From Pterobdella sp. o SKG-2022 (Eukaryota; Annelida; Clitellata; Hirudinida; Piscicolidae): 64,000 nucleotides of DNA. Location: contig OZ038320.1 of the NCBI GenBank assembly GCA_964035795.1, positions 26,791,705-26,855,704 of the forward strand. The letters run 5' to 3'. Of the stretch, positions 1-10,674 are shown one piece after another. Both the position numbers and the translations under genes were made by a program. The stretch's first letter is position 1. Each line of letters starts with the position of its first letter. Below the pieces are notes generated by a model that saw nothing but the letters and a program-made list of their open reading frames with translations, had not been told where the DNA came from and ran no database searches.

Positions 1-56
1 GCGGCTTTTTCCCTAGCTCTTTTTTCTGCTCGAGCTTTTTTCCTTGCATAATATAC
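1..56 (-). CDS. DYRK1/minibrain kinase orthologue, second coding exon (cut by window edge)
   Basis: DYRK1 is a dual-specificity, tyrosine-autophosphorylating Ser/Thr kinase. Seen: on the minus strand an acceptor (ttatcag) at 57-60 precedes codons reading VYYARKKARAEKRAREKA, then two bases of the next codon at the edge. In the DYRK1 family the segment after the conserved TYKHINE motif is VYYAKKKRR, a basic stretch that acts as a nuclear localisation signal, and the match here is direct. The previous exon ends in phase 0 after Glu, so the joint reads HINE-VYYARKK without a break. The DYRK-homology box and kinase domain would follow to the left of base 1 and cannot be seen. The Arg/Lys/Ala/Glu-rich run replaces the family's usual basic/Gln-rich segment. 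Confidence 0.9.
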
Positions 57-878
57 CTGATAATCAATATCATTTATATGATTCATATTAATAACCTGAT
101 CACAAAATATTTATCTAAATACATTCCTATCCTTCAATGATTTTATGCAAATTTAAAACTAGGATGTAATTGAATAAAAAGATGAAAACGAGAAAAGGTA
201 TAAGTATTGTGAATGCTTTAAAACAAGTAGTAAAAACAAGTCTTATGTGATAATATTATTAATAGTCAAACAATCCAAAACAAATTTGAAAAACATATTT
301 ACAGTCATGAACATCTCAACTCAATAAGCACACTTCTCAAGGATGAAACTTTTCATGTTCCTTAAAAATAGTGGTATTCAGATGAAGATAATTTTTATAC
401 ATTATCAAAGTATTTTTGAAAAAGAATGCATTAAGAATGTCTACTGAGAGAGGCAAAAACTTACACCAAATGATGAAAAAAATGAAACATAATGAATTAT
501 GACTTACTCAGTTAAAAGAACTTTTTTAAATAAAAACTTTATTTTTTTATGAAAGCTTGTAATAACTAAAAATTTATAAATTATAAAATACAAAACATAA
601 ATTTAAAGAAATTTTTTAATAAAAATAGAAATACTATTTATATAAAAATGCTTACTATGCTAACTTTATGACAAATCTAAACATATCAGAAATTATAACT
701 TTTTTTACCTTTGTAATAAAACCCTTGCATACTTGATATTGAGATTATATTAAAAAAATTAATTTAAAAAACTATAGCTTTTTAGCCATTTCAACAAAAA
801 CATCATGTTAGATAAAAATATTTCAAAAAAGATCATCTATATAAAAGTTGGTTACAAAAAATATTGATTGAAGCTAAC
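57..878 (-). other. DYRK1 intron 1 (822 bases)
   Basis: Bounded by GT at 878-877 and AG at 58-57. It is AT-rich with no exon-like content that I can see. Confidence 0.85.
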
Positions 879-1370
879 CTCATTAATGTGTTTATAAGTG
901 TGGATCAAATCAATGGTAACTTTATGAAGAGGACCCATCTTTGGGTCTCTGTATGGGTTGTTGGCCATTGCTTTTAATCTCGTTATTTTTTCAGTTTTTA
1001 AGTGATTTACAATGGATATTGGTTGAGATGTATTCGATTGAAATTGATAAAGATGATGACTGATTAAATGAGTGGAAGGAGACAAATTGATTCTAAAATT
1101 GTTGTCAGAAAGGTGATCATTGAAAGTATCCTCTAAATTTTCTTTGTGCAAGTTGTTTTGTGAGCCTTGTTGAGACTTCAATGTGGTTTCAATATCATAT
1201 GTACAATATTTAGATGAATTATTATTATATGTATTCAAAGTACACCGTTTTGAAACTAAATCTTCTAAGTTATTGTTGCAGGACGAACTACTGATAACAC
1301 TAGTAAAATGACTGGAAGGTTGAATGAACAGGGGATGGGAAGTTTGAAGAGGGGGGTGTATTAGGAGCAT
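879..1370 (-). CDS. DYRK1/minibrain kinase orthologue, first coding exon (N-terminal 164 residues)
   Basis: Exactly 164 codons run from ATG 1370-1368 to a phase-0 donor (GAG|gttagc) at 879/878. Residues 1 to about 135 are Ser/Asn/His-rich and unlike known DYRKs. Residues 140-164 (YRDPKMGPLHKVTIDLIHTYKHINE, with one base-perfect splice to VYYARKK) align with the DYRK1 pre-kinase segment FRDP...LRKLSVDLIKTYKHINE. That segment is diagnostic of the DYRK1 subclass rather than DYRK2/3/4 or HIPK. Start choice: an in-frame TAG lies at 1397-1395 in the same exon, so no upstream coding can enter this frame through the acceptor at 1409. ATG 1370 is the first in-frame ATG after that TAG. The exon's 5' part (1408-1371) is then 5' UTR and contains a three-codon uORF. 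An isoform using a different acceptor is possible. Confidence 0.92.
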
Positions 1371-1408
1371 AGTGACATTTTGCCAATACACCAGCTATCC
1401 CACCATTT
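1371..1408 (-). promoter_or_regulatory. 5' UTR part of DYRK1 exon with a minimal uORF
   Basis: The acceptor ttacttacag ends at 1409. The exon begins AAATGGTGGGATAG, so it carries an ATG at 1406-1404 followed by two codons and the stop TAG at 1397-1395. This Met-Val-Gly minimal uORF is in the same frame as the kinase start 36 bases downstream of it. Minimal uORFs can reduce initiation at the main start; that effect here is inference. Confidence 0.5.
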
Positions 1409-4289
1409 CTGTAAGTAAATAAAAACACTTATGAGAGCTTAGAAAAAAATAAACTCTGTTTTTTGTTAAGATTAGAATTATCAAAAATAGTTATTTAAAC
1501 ATTTTTTTTTTGATTTATTGAGCCAAAAATATAATATTTTGAATTTCTAAATCATCCAGACAGCTCAACCATAGATCAACACAAAATTGAACATATGTGC
1601 AAAGAAATAATTATGAAGATAAAGTATAAATAGCTGTAGTTTTCATGAGATAGATAGCAAAACTATCAAGACATGGGCACAGTGCAACAGCATATAAACC
1701 CAATGCATCTTTATAACTTGATAAAACTTTTTGGTGATTTTATATATAGAAATCCAAATTTAATTTTATTTTGAAAATTTTAAAGTTTAGATTTTTTCAA
1801 ACAAACCTCATGTTCATTTTTAAACGATGTATTAAAATGTACAAGAATGTTTATTTTTGTGGGTCACATGCTCATCTTAAAATAGTACAAAAGCAAAAAA
1901 CGATTTGATTGGTCAAACATATATCCAAGGCCTGTCGCTCAATTCTAATAAGGTGTAAACTGTATGTATATTAATACATAACTTGAAGGCCTTTACAGAA
2001 GTTTTTACCCATTTAATGGTGGCTTTTAGCCGATAATTATTCAAATTTTCAATATGACGAAACGTGAAAATTTATTTATTTATTTAACCTTCAATCGACG
2101 CATAATTGATACAAAAATAAAAATATTTTTTTCAAACCATTCAATTTTTTTGGCTATTAAACAAAAATTGTCAATTGATTAAACGTTATGAAATTACTAA
2201 ATTATTGTTTTTAAATTTTTTCATGGTCAAGATAAAATAATACAGTTAAGTTCGTGATTTTATGAGTTGTATTTCGATAAAAACTCTAGACAGTGTAGCA
2301 TCTGACCAACAATGAATTGGCCGCTTAAAGCGAGACCGAAACTAGGAAGCCAATAAAACTATATTTGATTCGAAAAGATATTATAGCATTGCTTTAAACT
2401 CCATCGGTGTGAAGAAAATAAAAAATTGAATTTACTAAACAGGGTTAGCTATAAGCGATAAAAATTAGCTGATTTTTTTATATTGACTCACCTTTTTTTT
2501 AAACTTTTATCCGAAATTTTTCAGCAAGGCTTTACACAAAAAAACGAGATACAGAAACGTTATAGACAATAAAAAATAGAACTACTTGAGGCGGAGTCAA
2601 AACGTTGTAATATTAATATTATAATTAAGATACGAAACGTACAACTAAACGCCTAAATAAAGTTATTTAAAAAATAGGTAAAATTAAAATTTTTTTAAAA
2701 AATGAAAAAAAAATGACATAATTTTAAAATTAGTTCATAATTTTTTTTTGTTTTTAATGCATCATAAATCCGTGTTTATTTGACACATTATTTAAGACTA
2801 TAAATGGGAATTTTTATATTGTTTCTTGTGCTATTCATGCAACCTTCAGGTACATTGTGATGCAAATAAATATTTTAAAAACAAAATTTTAAAATTATTT
2901 CTTTTGAGTTTTGAATTTCAAGTTTATGTTGTACGTGATTTTCCCTTAAGGTCAATTCTTAAGAAAATTTATTTTTTTCAACGAAAATATATATTCTATA
3001 TTTCAAAATTCTTAAAACTCGAGTAGGTTTTTTAAAATAAATGAGTGTGTTTAATAAATTTTTATTACAATAAACTTTATATTAACAACAATTTTCTATT
3101 TATTTTTTCTATTAGTTTAAAAATTGAAAATCAAAAACTATTTTTTCTTGTTAAAAAGGTATGTGGTTATAAGAAAAAACTATCAAAAATTGATTACTTC
3201 ATTGAAATTTTATATATAAAATTGTATAAATGAAACTATCGAGAGTATGGATAGTAAGCTAGCATGTACAGCGATATATAATTGATTGAAAATGAACTTG
3301 TCGCCAACGATGTTGCATTTCAAAATGCCAGTCAACTTCAACAAAGACAATAATATTATATTGAAATAAATATAAAAGGAAACATTTAAAAATTTTCATA
3401 ATTTGGACAAAACTTGAAGTAACAAAAAATTAAATTCGTTTAGAAACTCATAATTTAATAGTAGCGGTTAGTACGAAAGACAAAATGCGTCTTGATAGCT
3501 CAATGCAGGAGATGGCTTAGTTTTACTAATGTATAAATAATTGAAAACGATTGAAAATGTTAGTTAGCCAATATTGAACTGAGTATTTCGAATTTTTACA
3601 TAAAAAAGTGGTTTGATCATTTTTCATAACCATAAAAAATATTTTTAAAAAGTATAAACTATAAACGTAATTTAAAAAAAAAATTGAAAATGAATAAATA
3701 ACTAGAAAGATGAATGCTCAGCCACCAATTGAATGACTCGAATGACTTAGATATTGCAGGATAAATTAACATGAGATCTTTTAAAACATCTGTCAGCATT
3801 GCATACAATGGCCGCACATACTTGAAAGTTACTCATTAAACTTCAATTTTTTAATCAAGAATTTTTACATTCAAAATTTTAAACGTTTAGTTTATACAAT
3901 GTGTGAATATTAGACTGTTATACAAAAGGGTATATAAAATTTCATTAATTTCGGCTTTAAGTCTTTATCAGGTTAACTTCATGACGACCCGCCTTCAAAT
4001 ATTGACAAGGTCATTGTTAATTTAAAAAATAAATTTTTAAAAAAGTAAAATTTTATAATTCATAACTATACAAACGACTCAAAACAGTAAAAAAAGTAAG
4101 AACCTGTCAAAGCACAAAACGTTGTTTTTACTTTGGCTATTCTAACGATTGAAAAAATTTCAATAGTCAAAAATATAATTAAAATATTCATGAGGAAAAA
4201 CAACATTATAATCTTTTGATAAAACAAAAAAATGCTAAAATACAAAAATAATGCTATTTCAAAATATGCACATCAAATTGCAAAGTAGT
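1409..4289. other. Interval between the unknown minus-strand gene and the DYRK1 exons
   Basis: There is no long open frame. It should hold the 3' UTR of the upstream gene and the promoter and 5' UTR exon(s) of DYRK1. Two CCAAT-box-like sites stand out: minus-strand TGACCAATCA around 1913-1904, and a CCAAT-containing GC-richer patch at 2290-2350 (GGCCAATTC on the minus strand). I could not place a transcription start or a clear poly(A) signal. Confidence 0.5.
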
Positions 4290-4359
4290 TCAGTGGTTGT
4301 TGGCGAGGAGGGTGAGGGTGAGAGCGGCTGAGATCTCCATCCAATGCATGCCTTGAGCC
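4290..4359 (-). CDS. Unrecognised minus-strand gene, terminal coding exon
   Basis: A good acceptor (aattttcag) precedes 4359, and the exon is clearly GC-richer than its surroundings. Joined to the strong GTGAGT donor at 4554, the frame gives residues TAQGMHWMEISAALTLTLLA and ends NNH with TGA at 4292-4290. An alternative weak donor upstream (after CDK, GTAGTC) would instead enter phase 0 and give a hydrophilic His/Pro/Arg-rich tail ending at TGA 4275-4273. I favour the first because of donor strength. In the chained model this is about residues 1355-1377. I do not recognise either tail. Confidence 0.55.
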
Positions 4360-4554
4360 CTGAAAATTAAATTATTTTTATGAAATATTATCAATAAAAG
4401 TTATAATAATATAAATACTAAATGAGAAAACATTAAGATCTCCAAAGCAATAGTGAGTTAAAGAATAAGCCAGATTTCAATTTTTAAAGACTAAAATTGA
4501 ATTTCTTTAAAAAAATTTTAAACAAACAATCTAGTGACTAAAAATATCACTCAC
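4360..4554 (-). other. Last intron of the unrecognised gene (195 bases)
   Basis: Donor GTGAGT at 4554-4549 and acceptor TTTTCAG ending at 4360. Both fit consensus, and the phase (2) matches on both sides. Confidence 0.65.
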
Positions 4555-5992
4555 GTGTACTCATCGAAGACTACTTTATCGCAGGACGGGCTGCGTCGAG
4601 GCGATGTTGAGGATGTGGTAGAAACCTCTTCAAAATCGTTTGAACTCATCGAGCCGCAAGTTTTCTTTCTCCACAAATGGTTTGAAATTATATCGTCATT
4701 TTCATTTTTATCATAATTGCTTCTTTGGTAAGCTTTGTAGTGGTAGTTGCTTTGAGACTCGATGCTTGGCGGGTTTCGTTTGTTGGTGCCTTGACCTCTT
4801 TTGTGGTGGCTTTTTTTAAAATATTTGAATGTGTTTATATGCTTTTTTGAATTTGAAAAAGAATTGTTATGAGTTTTAAATGTGGTATTTAGCAGTTTTG
4901 ATGTGTGCTTTTGTGCAGTTCGTTGTGATTTGTTTGATGTGGATTTCAGTTGAGAATGGTTCACGTTTCTACTTTTCAAAATTAAGTTTTTGTTAAAACT
5001 TCTGATGAAATCATTAGATTTAGGCATATCATCTCTATTCAAAAAATCGCTTTCAAGATAGGATAGTTTTTCAAGCCTTGTCTGCTCTTTGATTGACTTT
5101 TGAGTTTGGTCATAAGAATCATTTTGAGTGGATCTCTGTTGTTTCTTAAATAAGTCAAAATACTTATTTTTTTGAAAGTTTTCTTCTTTATTTTTTATTC
5201 TTTCATTATTTTGTTTTTTGATTCTTGCACTGATAGCTAGTTCAAACCTTTCATTTTGTTGTTCACTTGACACGCTGTGGTTCACACATGTGGAGGCTAC
5301 ATTCGAGAAGGGATTAAAGAAACTGTAAGCTTGCGAGCTTTTTGGATCATGATTGAAGCTTGTGAGAGTGAGCAAAGGTTTTGAAATAGGTGTTGCTTGT
5401 ATTAATTTTCTATTTTTTTCAGTATTATTTATTTTGTTTCCTTTGTTAGGAGTAGAGAATTGATCGTTTAATAATGTTGAGCTTGTGTCACTTGTAGCAT
5501 TGTAGGTGGTTTTATCTTGGTAGTTTGAAATCTGTTGTTGTAGCAATGTGTCGTTAAGATATCGTTGCAAAATCGTTCGTTTCACTTTAGTAGAAACGTT
5601 TCCAAACGGAGACTTTGTTGTGGATGGGGGCACAGCTTCAGTTGTTTTGGGTGTTGTGGGAAGGTTTGATTCAGTTGAATGCTTTGCACCTAAGTGATCT
5701 TGTTTATTGAGTTCTTTTTCTATATTTATTTTCAATTGTTCGTTTTCACGAAATAAAACATCGTTACTACGTCCATTGGTGTTTTTAGTTGTTTTGTTAC
5801 AATTGGCTTCATAACAATTCTCAAATTTTATATTCATCGGTGAGCTTGCTGCATTGAATGGAGATGCAGTTTCAACAAAATATATGTAGTTGTTTGAACT
5901 ATTAGCACATTGGTAACTGGTTTTATCATGAAAATGACTACTGTTTTTGCATGCATGTACATCTGATGACTGACACTCTTTGAGGACTCGTC
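4555..5992 (-). CDS. Unrecognised gene, long exon encoding an Asn/Lys/Ser-rich tail
   Basis: A 1,438-base exon is open for 478 codons on the minus strand, which is very unlikely by chance at this AT content. About residues 876-1354 of the chained model: low-complexity Asn, Lys, Ser, Gln and Thr, few hydrophobic clusters, basic runs such as KKSHHKRGQGTNKRN, and Ser-Pro sites near the end (STTSSTSPRRSPSCDK). It ends at a strong donor (GTGAGT, 4554). The 5' boundary is less sure: acceptor AG at 5993 (frame continues GRVLKECQSSD) or AG at 5978 (ECQSSD). Both fit the phase left by the upstream exon, and an in-frame TAA lies just beyond. Likely an intrinsically disordered region. No domain recognised. 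Confidence 0.82.
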
Positions 5993-8414
5993 CTTAAGGT
6001 TTGAGAGTTTTTGTATGAAGGGTAATCAAAGATAAAAGCTTCAACAAAAAAAAATTTTTATTACTAAAAGTTTTTTATTCCATAATTAAATAACCACACA
6101 AAAGCGGCTGCGAGTTTGAATGAATAAATTATGTCCTATGACAGTAAATTATAAATGCAGTGAAATTTGAAGTGATGAATTGAGTTAGCTTTGATGTTAT
6201 AGCAATTGCATTAGTATTTCATCTTTGAATACATGAAAAAATTAGAGCAAAAAACTGAAGGCAGTGGCAATATTGCAGGAATTTAGATAATAAAGAGTGA
6301 GTAAGTTTGTATGCATCATGAAAAACAATGATGGAGATAAAGAAGCATGAAATTAATACTTTTGAAATATCTTTGTGTTGTTGTGCACACTCTTGCACCT
6401 CATTTATAATAAGCATCGTAGGGTTTGCTATCTTTAAAACTATTTATGATGTGGCTTATTTATTATGGAAATGGGGATTTTCTTCTTCTGCTTTCGACTT
6501 ATGATATAGTTTATTTTTAAATTAATGAGCAATAAACCCTTAATGCGTTTATAAGCGCTTCTTTGACTCAAATGAAATTTCATAAATTTAGATTTTAGAC
6601 TTAGGAAGAAAACTTTAAGTCAAATTAATGAAACAGATTTACTATAGAAGCCGCAAATTTTATAAGTTAATCCGATCAAACGAGACATAACGAATTAAAA
6701 TAATATCTTGAAGTATTTAAAAAAAAACCACTGATTTGAGTAATGCATGGTTATAACATTTGTCATAATCATTTTTCCCTATTTTTCCAAATAATTGAAA
6801 ATGCTCATCAATTTATCAAAATTTATTGGAAAGACCTAGTATTAAAAGCTTTTCAAACCAATTTATTAAAAAAAAATTGATATAAGTAAAACATACACCT
6901 CTAAACCGCATGCAGTCTCAAACTGAAAAATTGAACGTATTAAATAAAACTTGGAAGTTTTGCATAAAAGAAAGCAAAAAGGTCGTAATGGCCTTTTTAA
7001 GCTCAGAGCAGTGCTTTCTCATTAAAACGGTCACTACCGCTCCAAAGTATGTATTTTTCATTCTCAATTCCTTTTATATGTCTTTTTTTCTACTTTGTGC
7101 TTGTTCCTATATGCAAATCTCCTTTAAATTTATTTTAAAGCATTTTTAGTTGTTTGTTATACTTAAAACCTTAACATCTGTTTATTCAAATGAAAATTAT
7201 CTCAAGTAATCGTAAATTGTTACTTTGTTGGATTTATATTGATTGAAGTAGGTGAAGGTTTAAATGAATAACTTTGAAACTTCTATCGGATGCGCAAAAG
7301 TTCAACATAAATGTTAAATAAATGCTACATCTCGCATCAATTCAAATCTTTTTAATAGTCCATACATTGCCATATTATTATGAAAAAGCCATTAAACCCT
7401 ATCTAGGAGTTTCAAAGTTGGACGTTTTATTGAAACAAGTTTTCTGAAAGTTTCATTAAGTTTCTAACAATTTTTTTTATATTTTGCTAAAGCTTTTAAC
7501 ACAAAGCGGAAATTGCCCTTTTCATTCAGCCTTTTATTAAAGATTATTTTTAAGATTTTTTTTCAAATTATTGTTATGAAAGTTTTAGCTTGAAAAGAAA
7601 AAATGTTCAAACTCATTTAAAAACTATCCACGCTTCATTAATTTTTCAATCATTCTTCTTGAAAAATTTTTCAGTTTTTAGAAATTTTGATAATTTAAAG
7701 AAGCATCAAAAGAATACTGTGTTTTTAAACTTATTTTGAAAATAATTAAACTAAATTTTTCACTTTCTAACGCAGTGAGCACTCATTTCATTTATACATT
7801 TCTAATTGTTCATAAAAAATTTTAAACTTGAATTTAGACCAGTGAAAATTTTTTTCACAATTAATTTGAGATTTTTGCAAAGTTTTCCAAGCAATAGCTG
7901 AGATTTTTTGCATATTTTGAATTAGAAGTAGAGAAATATGAAACGATAAGCTTATAAAAATAAACAAAAAGCCAATTCTCTTGCATTATTGAAATAGAAA
8001 TCTTTTCGAATAGATAAATTTATAAAGGAATAGTTTCAACTGAGTTTGGGTAACCATTGCAACGCTGAAATATAGCCATCTCAACAATCCTAACCTTTGT
8101 TTACTTTTCAATAATCAAAATTTTTCGAAATTCAATACTTGCACAATGACATTTTTTGAAGGATGTAATAAAAAAAAAATTCTAAAAAACATAATGATCA
8201 AGTTTTTCAGTTCCAAATGACATTTGATGTCACAAGTTGGATATAAAAGATTATTGCTTCAAATAAACTAGATATACACAGAAAAAATCGTGCCAATCTC
8301 TATTGAAATGGCTATATTCAAAAATTTATTTCTAATTTCATATAAAAAAATTATTAAAACTATTGAAAGTCATAAGAATATACTGATAATATCAATGTTT
8401 TAAGCGTAATTTAC
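5993..8414 (-). other. Intron of the unrecognised gene (2.4 kb)
   Basis: Runs from donor GTAAAT at 8414 to the AG at 5993. It is AT-rich, and I see no further exon. The short open frames at 6219-6416 (minus) and 6910-7149 (plus) have the composition of background DNA. Confidence 0.5.
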
Positions 8415-9373
8415 CTTCGTAATTTTCAGCGTCTCTGTTGTTTTCGCTGCAGAAACCACTACTGCTCCGACAGCAGCTCCATTCATCGTCATTTTCATTT
8501 ATATCTTCTTTATTTTCTCTTTTATCTTCTTCTTTATTCTTTCCTTTTTCAAAATTTTCTTTTTTATAACAAATCTTTTCATCTTTATCATTTTCCCCCA
8601 CGTTATTTTGTTTTATTGCTTGTTTCAAATTTAATTTGTTTTTTAAGTTTGTTCTATTGTTTATATTTTTTGCATTATCAGCAAAATATCTGTTTTCAAA
8701 ATTTTCATCGTCAGCTTCATCAAAATCATATTCGTCAAACTTCCCGATTAGATTTCTCTCATACAATTTTTGATTATTTTTGTTCCCATCAAGTATCTTT
8801 TTGAATTTCTTTTTTCTCCGTGATAGCATTTTTTTTTTCTTTTCCTGATATCTTTTTTTGTTTTCTATCGCCATTGTTTTCTTCACTTTACTTTCCAAAC
8901 TGCAAATATTCCCAGAATACCTCCAAAACTTTAAGTTGTTTTTTATTAAATAATCATTAGCATCTTTATTACCATCTCCATTCATTCCCCATCCATCTTT
9001 CTTTCCATATGTGACCTTGTCTTTTACACTCAACACTTTATCACCAATATCATTTGCTCCATCATCAACTTCATCACTCACACTAGTATTCCCAACTGAA
9101 CTGGCTTCCTTCTTGAAACTATAGTGAGTATCATTTTCATCATCACTATTTATTTCTGACACTCTATTCATTTCAAGTAAATTTGTATCCCATTTTCTGA
9201 AGCTATTTTTTTTCTCTTCAAAAAAACTGAAATCACTGTCGCTATCTTCACTTTTCTCCAACTCATCTGAACTCACAAGCTCCTTGTTGCACTTAACAAA
9301 CCTTTGGTAAAGCTTCACCCTACTTGACCAGCTGAGGTTTGAAGGACCCGGAACAGTGTTTTTGAGCCTGCGT
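8415..9373 (-). CDS. Unrecognised gene, long exon: ordered start, Lys-rich and acidic body
   Basis: A 959-base exon lies between acceptor AATATTTCAG and donor GAAG|gtaaat, and is open for 319 codons. It begins RRLKNTVPGPSNLSWSSRVK then LYQRFVKCNKEL, a mixed-composition segment that looks folded. An acidic Ser-rich stretch with CK2-type sites follows (SEDSDSDFSFFEE), then a strongly basic block (KKKKMLSRRKKKFKK, a likely nuclear localisation signal), then Lys/Glu/Asn-rich charged sequence that may form helices. Ends DEWSCCRSSSGFCSEN...NYEG. About residues 557-875 of the chained model. Phase enters with one base and leaves with one base, matching both neighbours. A nuclear protein is a reasonable inference; the function is unknown. 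Confidence 0.85.
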
Positions 9374-9415
9374 CTGAAATATTGATGTGAGGTTTTATTA
9401 AAAAAGCTTTTTTAC
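9374..9415 (-). other. Very short intron (42 bases)
   Basis: GTAAAAAAGC at its start and AATATTTCAG at its end. Unspliced, the frame hits TAA at the donor; spliced, ACG CAG joins as Thr-Arg-Arg without a break. Among the introns I could place, this is the shortest. Confidence 0.65.
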
Positions 9416-9581
9416 GTTTGTTTGATGTAGGATTCGGCCTCGTGACACATAAATTTGTGGAACGGCCTCCAATCTCCAGCAGTCAATAAATCAATGCTAT
9501 TAAGAAGCTTCATGTTTCCCAAATTTATCATTACATTTGCATTTGAAATAAGCACAAGTAATAGGTCAAAAAAAACATATA
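9416..9581 (-). CDS. Unrecognised gene, 166-base exon with ordered hydrophobic block
   Basis: Acceptor ATTATTTCCAG ends at 9582 and the donor at 9415 opens the 42-base intron. The frame reads YVFFDLLLVLISNANVMINL, then GNMKLLNSIDLLTAGDWRPF, then HKFMCHEAESYIKQ, joining TRRLKNTV in the next exon. The DNA at 9416-9520 is visibly GC-richer than its surroundings. The mix of hydrophobic, aromatic and charged residues suggests a folded helical segment; the first 25 residues are hydrophobic enough for a buried or membrane helix. A shorter form starting at the AG near 9496 (IDLLTAG...) is possible. About residues 501-556 of the chained model. I do not recognise the fold. Confidence 0.68.
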
Positions 9582-10625
9582 CTGGAAATAATCGATTTGC
9601 AAGAAATATGAAAGGTTCGTGAGATGCTGCTCACAAGGTTCTGCAGTGGGAAAGTTGTTTAAGAAGTCGATTGAATTAATAGATGCGTAAAAAATATACA
9701 ATTTAGTGTATAAATAAAAATAGTGAAAAATTTTTGTATGAAAAATATTTGTGTCTTGAAAATATCAAATGAAACTTAAAGGGTTTTTAAACTGATATTA
9801 CTAATAAAACTCAATAACATCGAAATTCTTGAAATGTTTTCAAACGATGACCAAACTTATACATGAGCTTTTCGATGAAAACATAAACTGTAATTTCCAG
9901 TACCCAACTCCAAAACGTGTTGAAAATAACAGGAAACGGTGAAAAGGCATCTGTTTAAAAATTTACTATAAAAAAAAGCAAAACGGAGCTTAAACATTTA
10001 TGAAAGATTTCTAAAAAAGAAATTATAATGAAGCATACTTATGAATATATATTACTCGACAAACTTATGTTTATAAGGTCTAAATCATGGATAAAAAGTT
10101 AAACTAAACAGTGTTGAAATAGAAAATATAGCAACATTGTTTCTGATTTAAAAAATATTATGAAACCAGTTTCTAGATTCTGAAACAAATAAATCATCAA
10201 AAAGTGGAGCAGAAATAAAAATAATTGTATAGAAATGTTATAAATCTTCAAATTGCTATCAATTACAAACAAGGGATCTCTTCATGTTTGAGAGGTGAGA
10301 ATCATCCCTGAACAAAGCATTCAATTGAAGTTTAACTTCAAGAGAAAAAACATTTTAGAATCTATAAAATAAAGTTAAACAACATTAAAACCCTAAAAAG
10401 CATTATAAAAAAATATCAAATAAATGGAATTAAATTTTTAAAATTAAAATCTCAATAATTTGATGAAATACCCCGGAAAAAGCAAATTCTAGTGCACAGT
10501 TGAGCATTGAACCTTTTGCAGGTTTGAAACGTGTCTTAATAACAATTCTGACAAGAGTTTGATTATAACTAAAAAGTTTTTTGGAAGCGGAAAGAATTGT
10601 CATGGCGGCATATATTTTTACTCAC
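9582..10625 (-). other. Intron of the unrecognised gene
   Basis: AT-rich, with no other exon-like content noticed. Confidence 0.35.
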
Positions 10626-10674
10626 TAATGTTTATTATTTTCGATATATCGTTGATGCCGCCACACATCCATTG
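10626..10674 (-). CDS. Candidate 49-base microexon of the unrecognised gene
   Basis: Both splice sites are strong by eye: pyrimidine-led CATTTTCTCAG before 10674 and GTGAGT from 10625. In phase 0 it reads QWMCGGINDISKIINI plus one base, which fits the exon at 9581 (needs one base) and a phase-0 donor at 15.1 kb. A second frame is also open (MDVWRHQRYIENNKH) but would shift the next exon into a stop. The patch is GC-richer than its surroundings. It could instead be a conserved non-coding element. Confidence 0.42.

Noticed and set aside
852..878. C-terminal extension VSFNQYFL of the DYRK1 open frame
   Set aside because: This is intron read-through past the GAG|gttagc donor; splicing to VYYARKK matches the family exactly.
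4534..4716. Plus-strand open frame opposite the 4.6-6.0 kb exon
   Set aside because: Shadow of the minus-strand exon, with no splice or start evidence.
8050..8064. RFX X-box-like GTAACCATTGCAAC
   Set aside because: Three mismatches to the symmetric X-box consensus, and it lies inside an intron far from any mapped start.
8616..8804. Plus-strand open frame opposite the 8.4-9.4 kb exon
   Set aside because: Shadow of the Lys/Glu-rich minus-strand exon.
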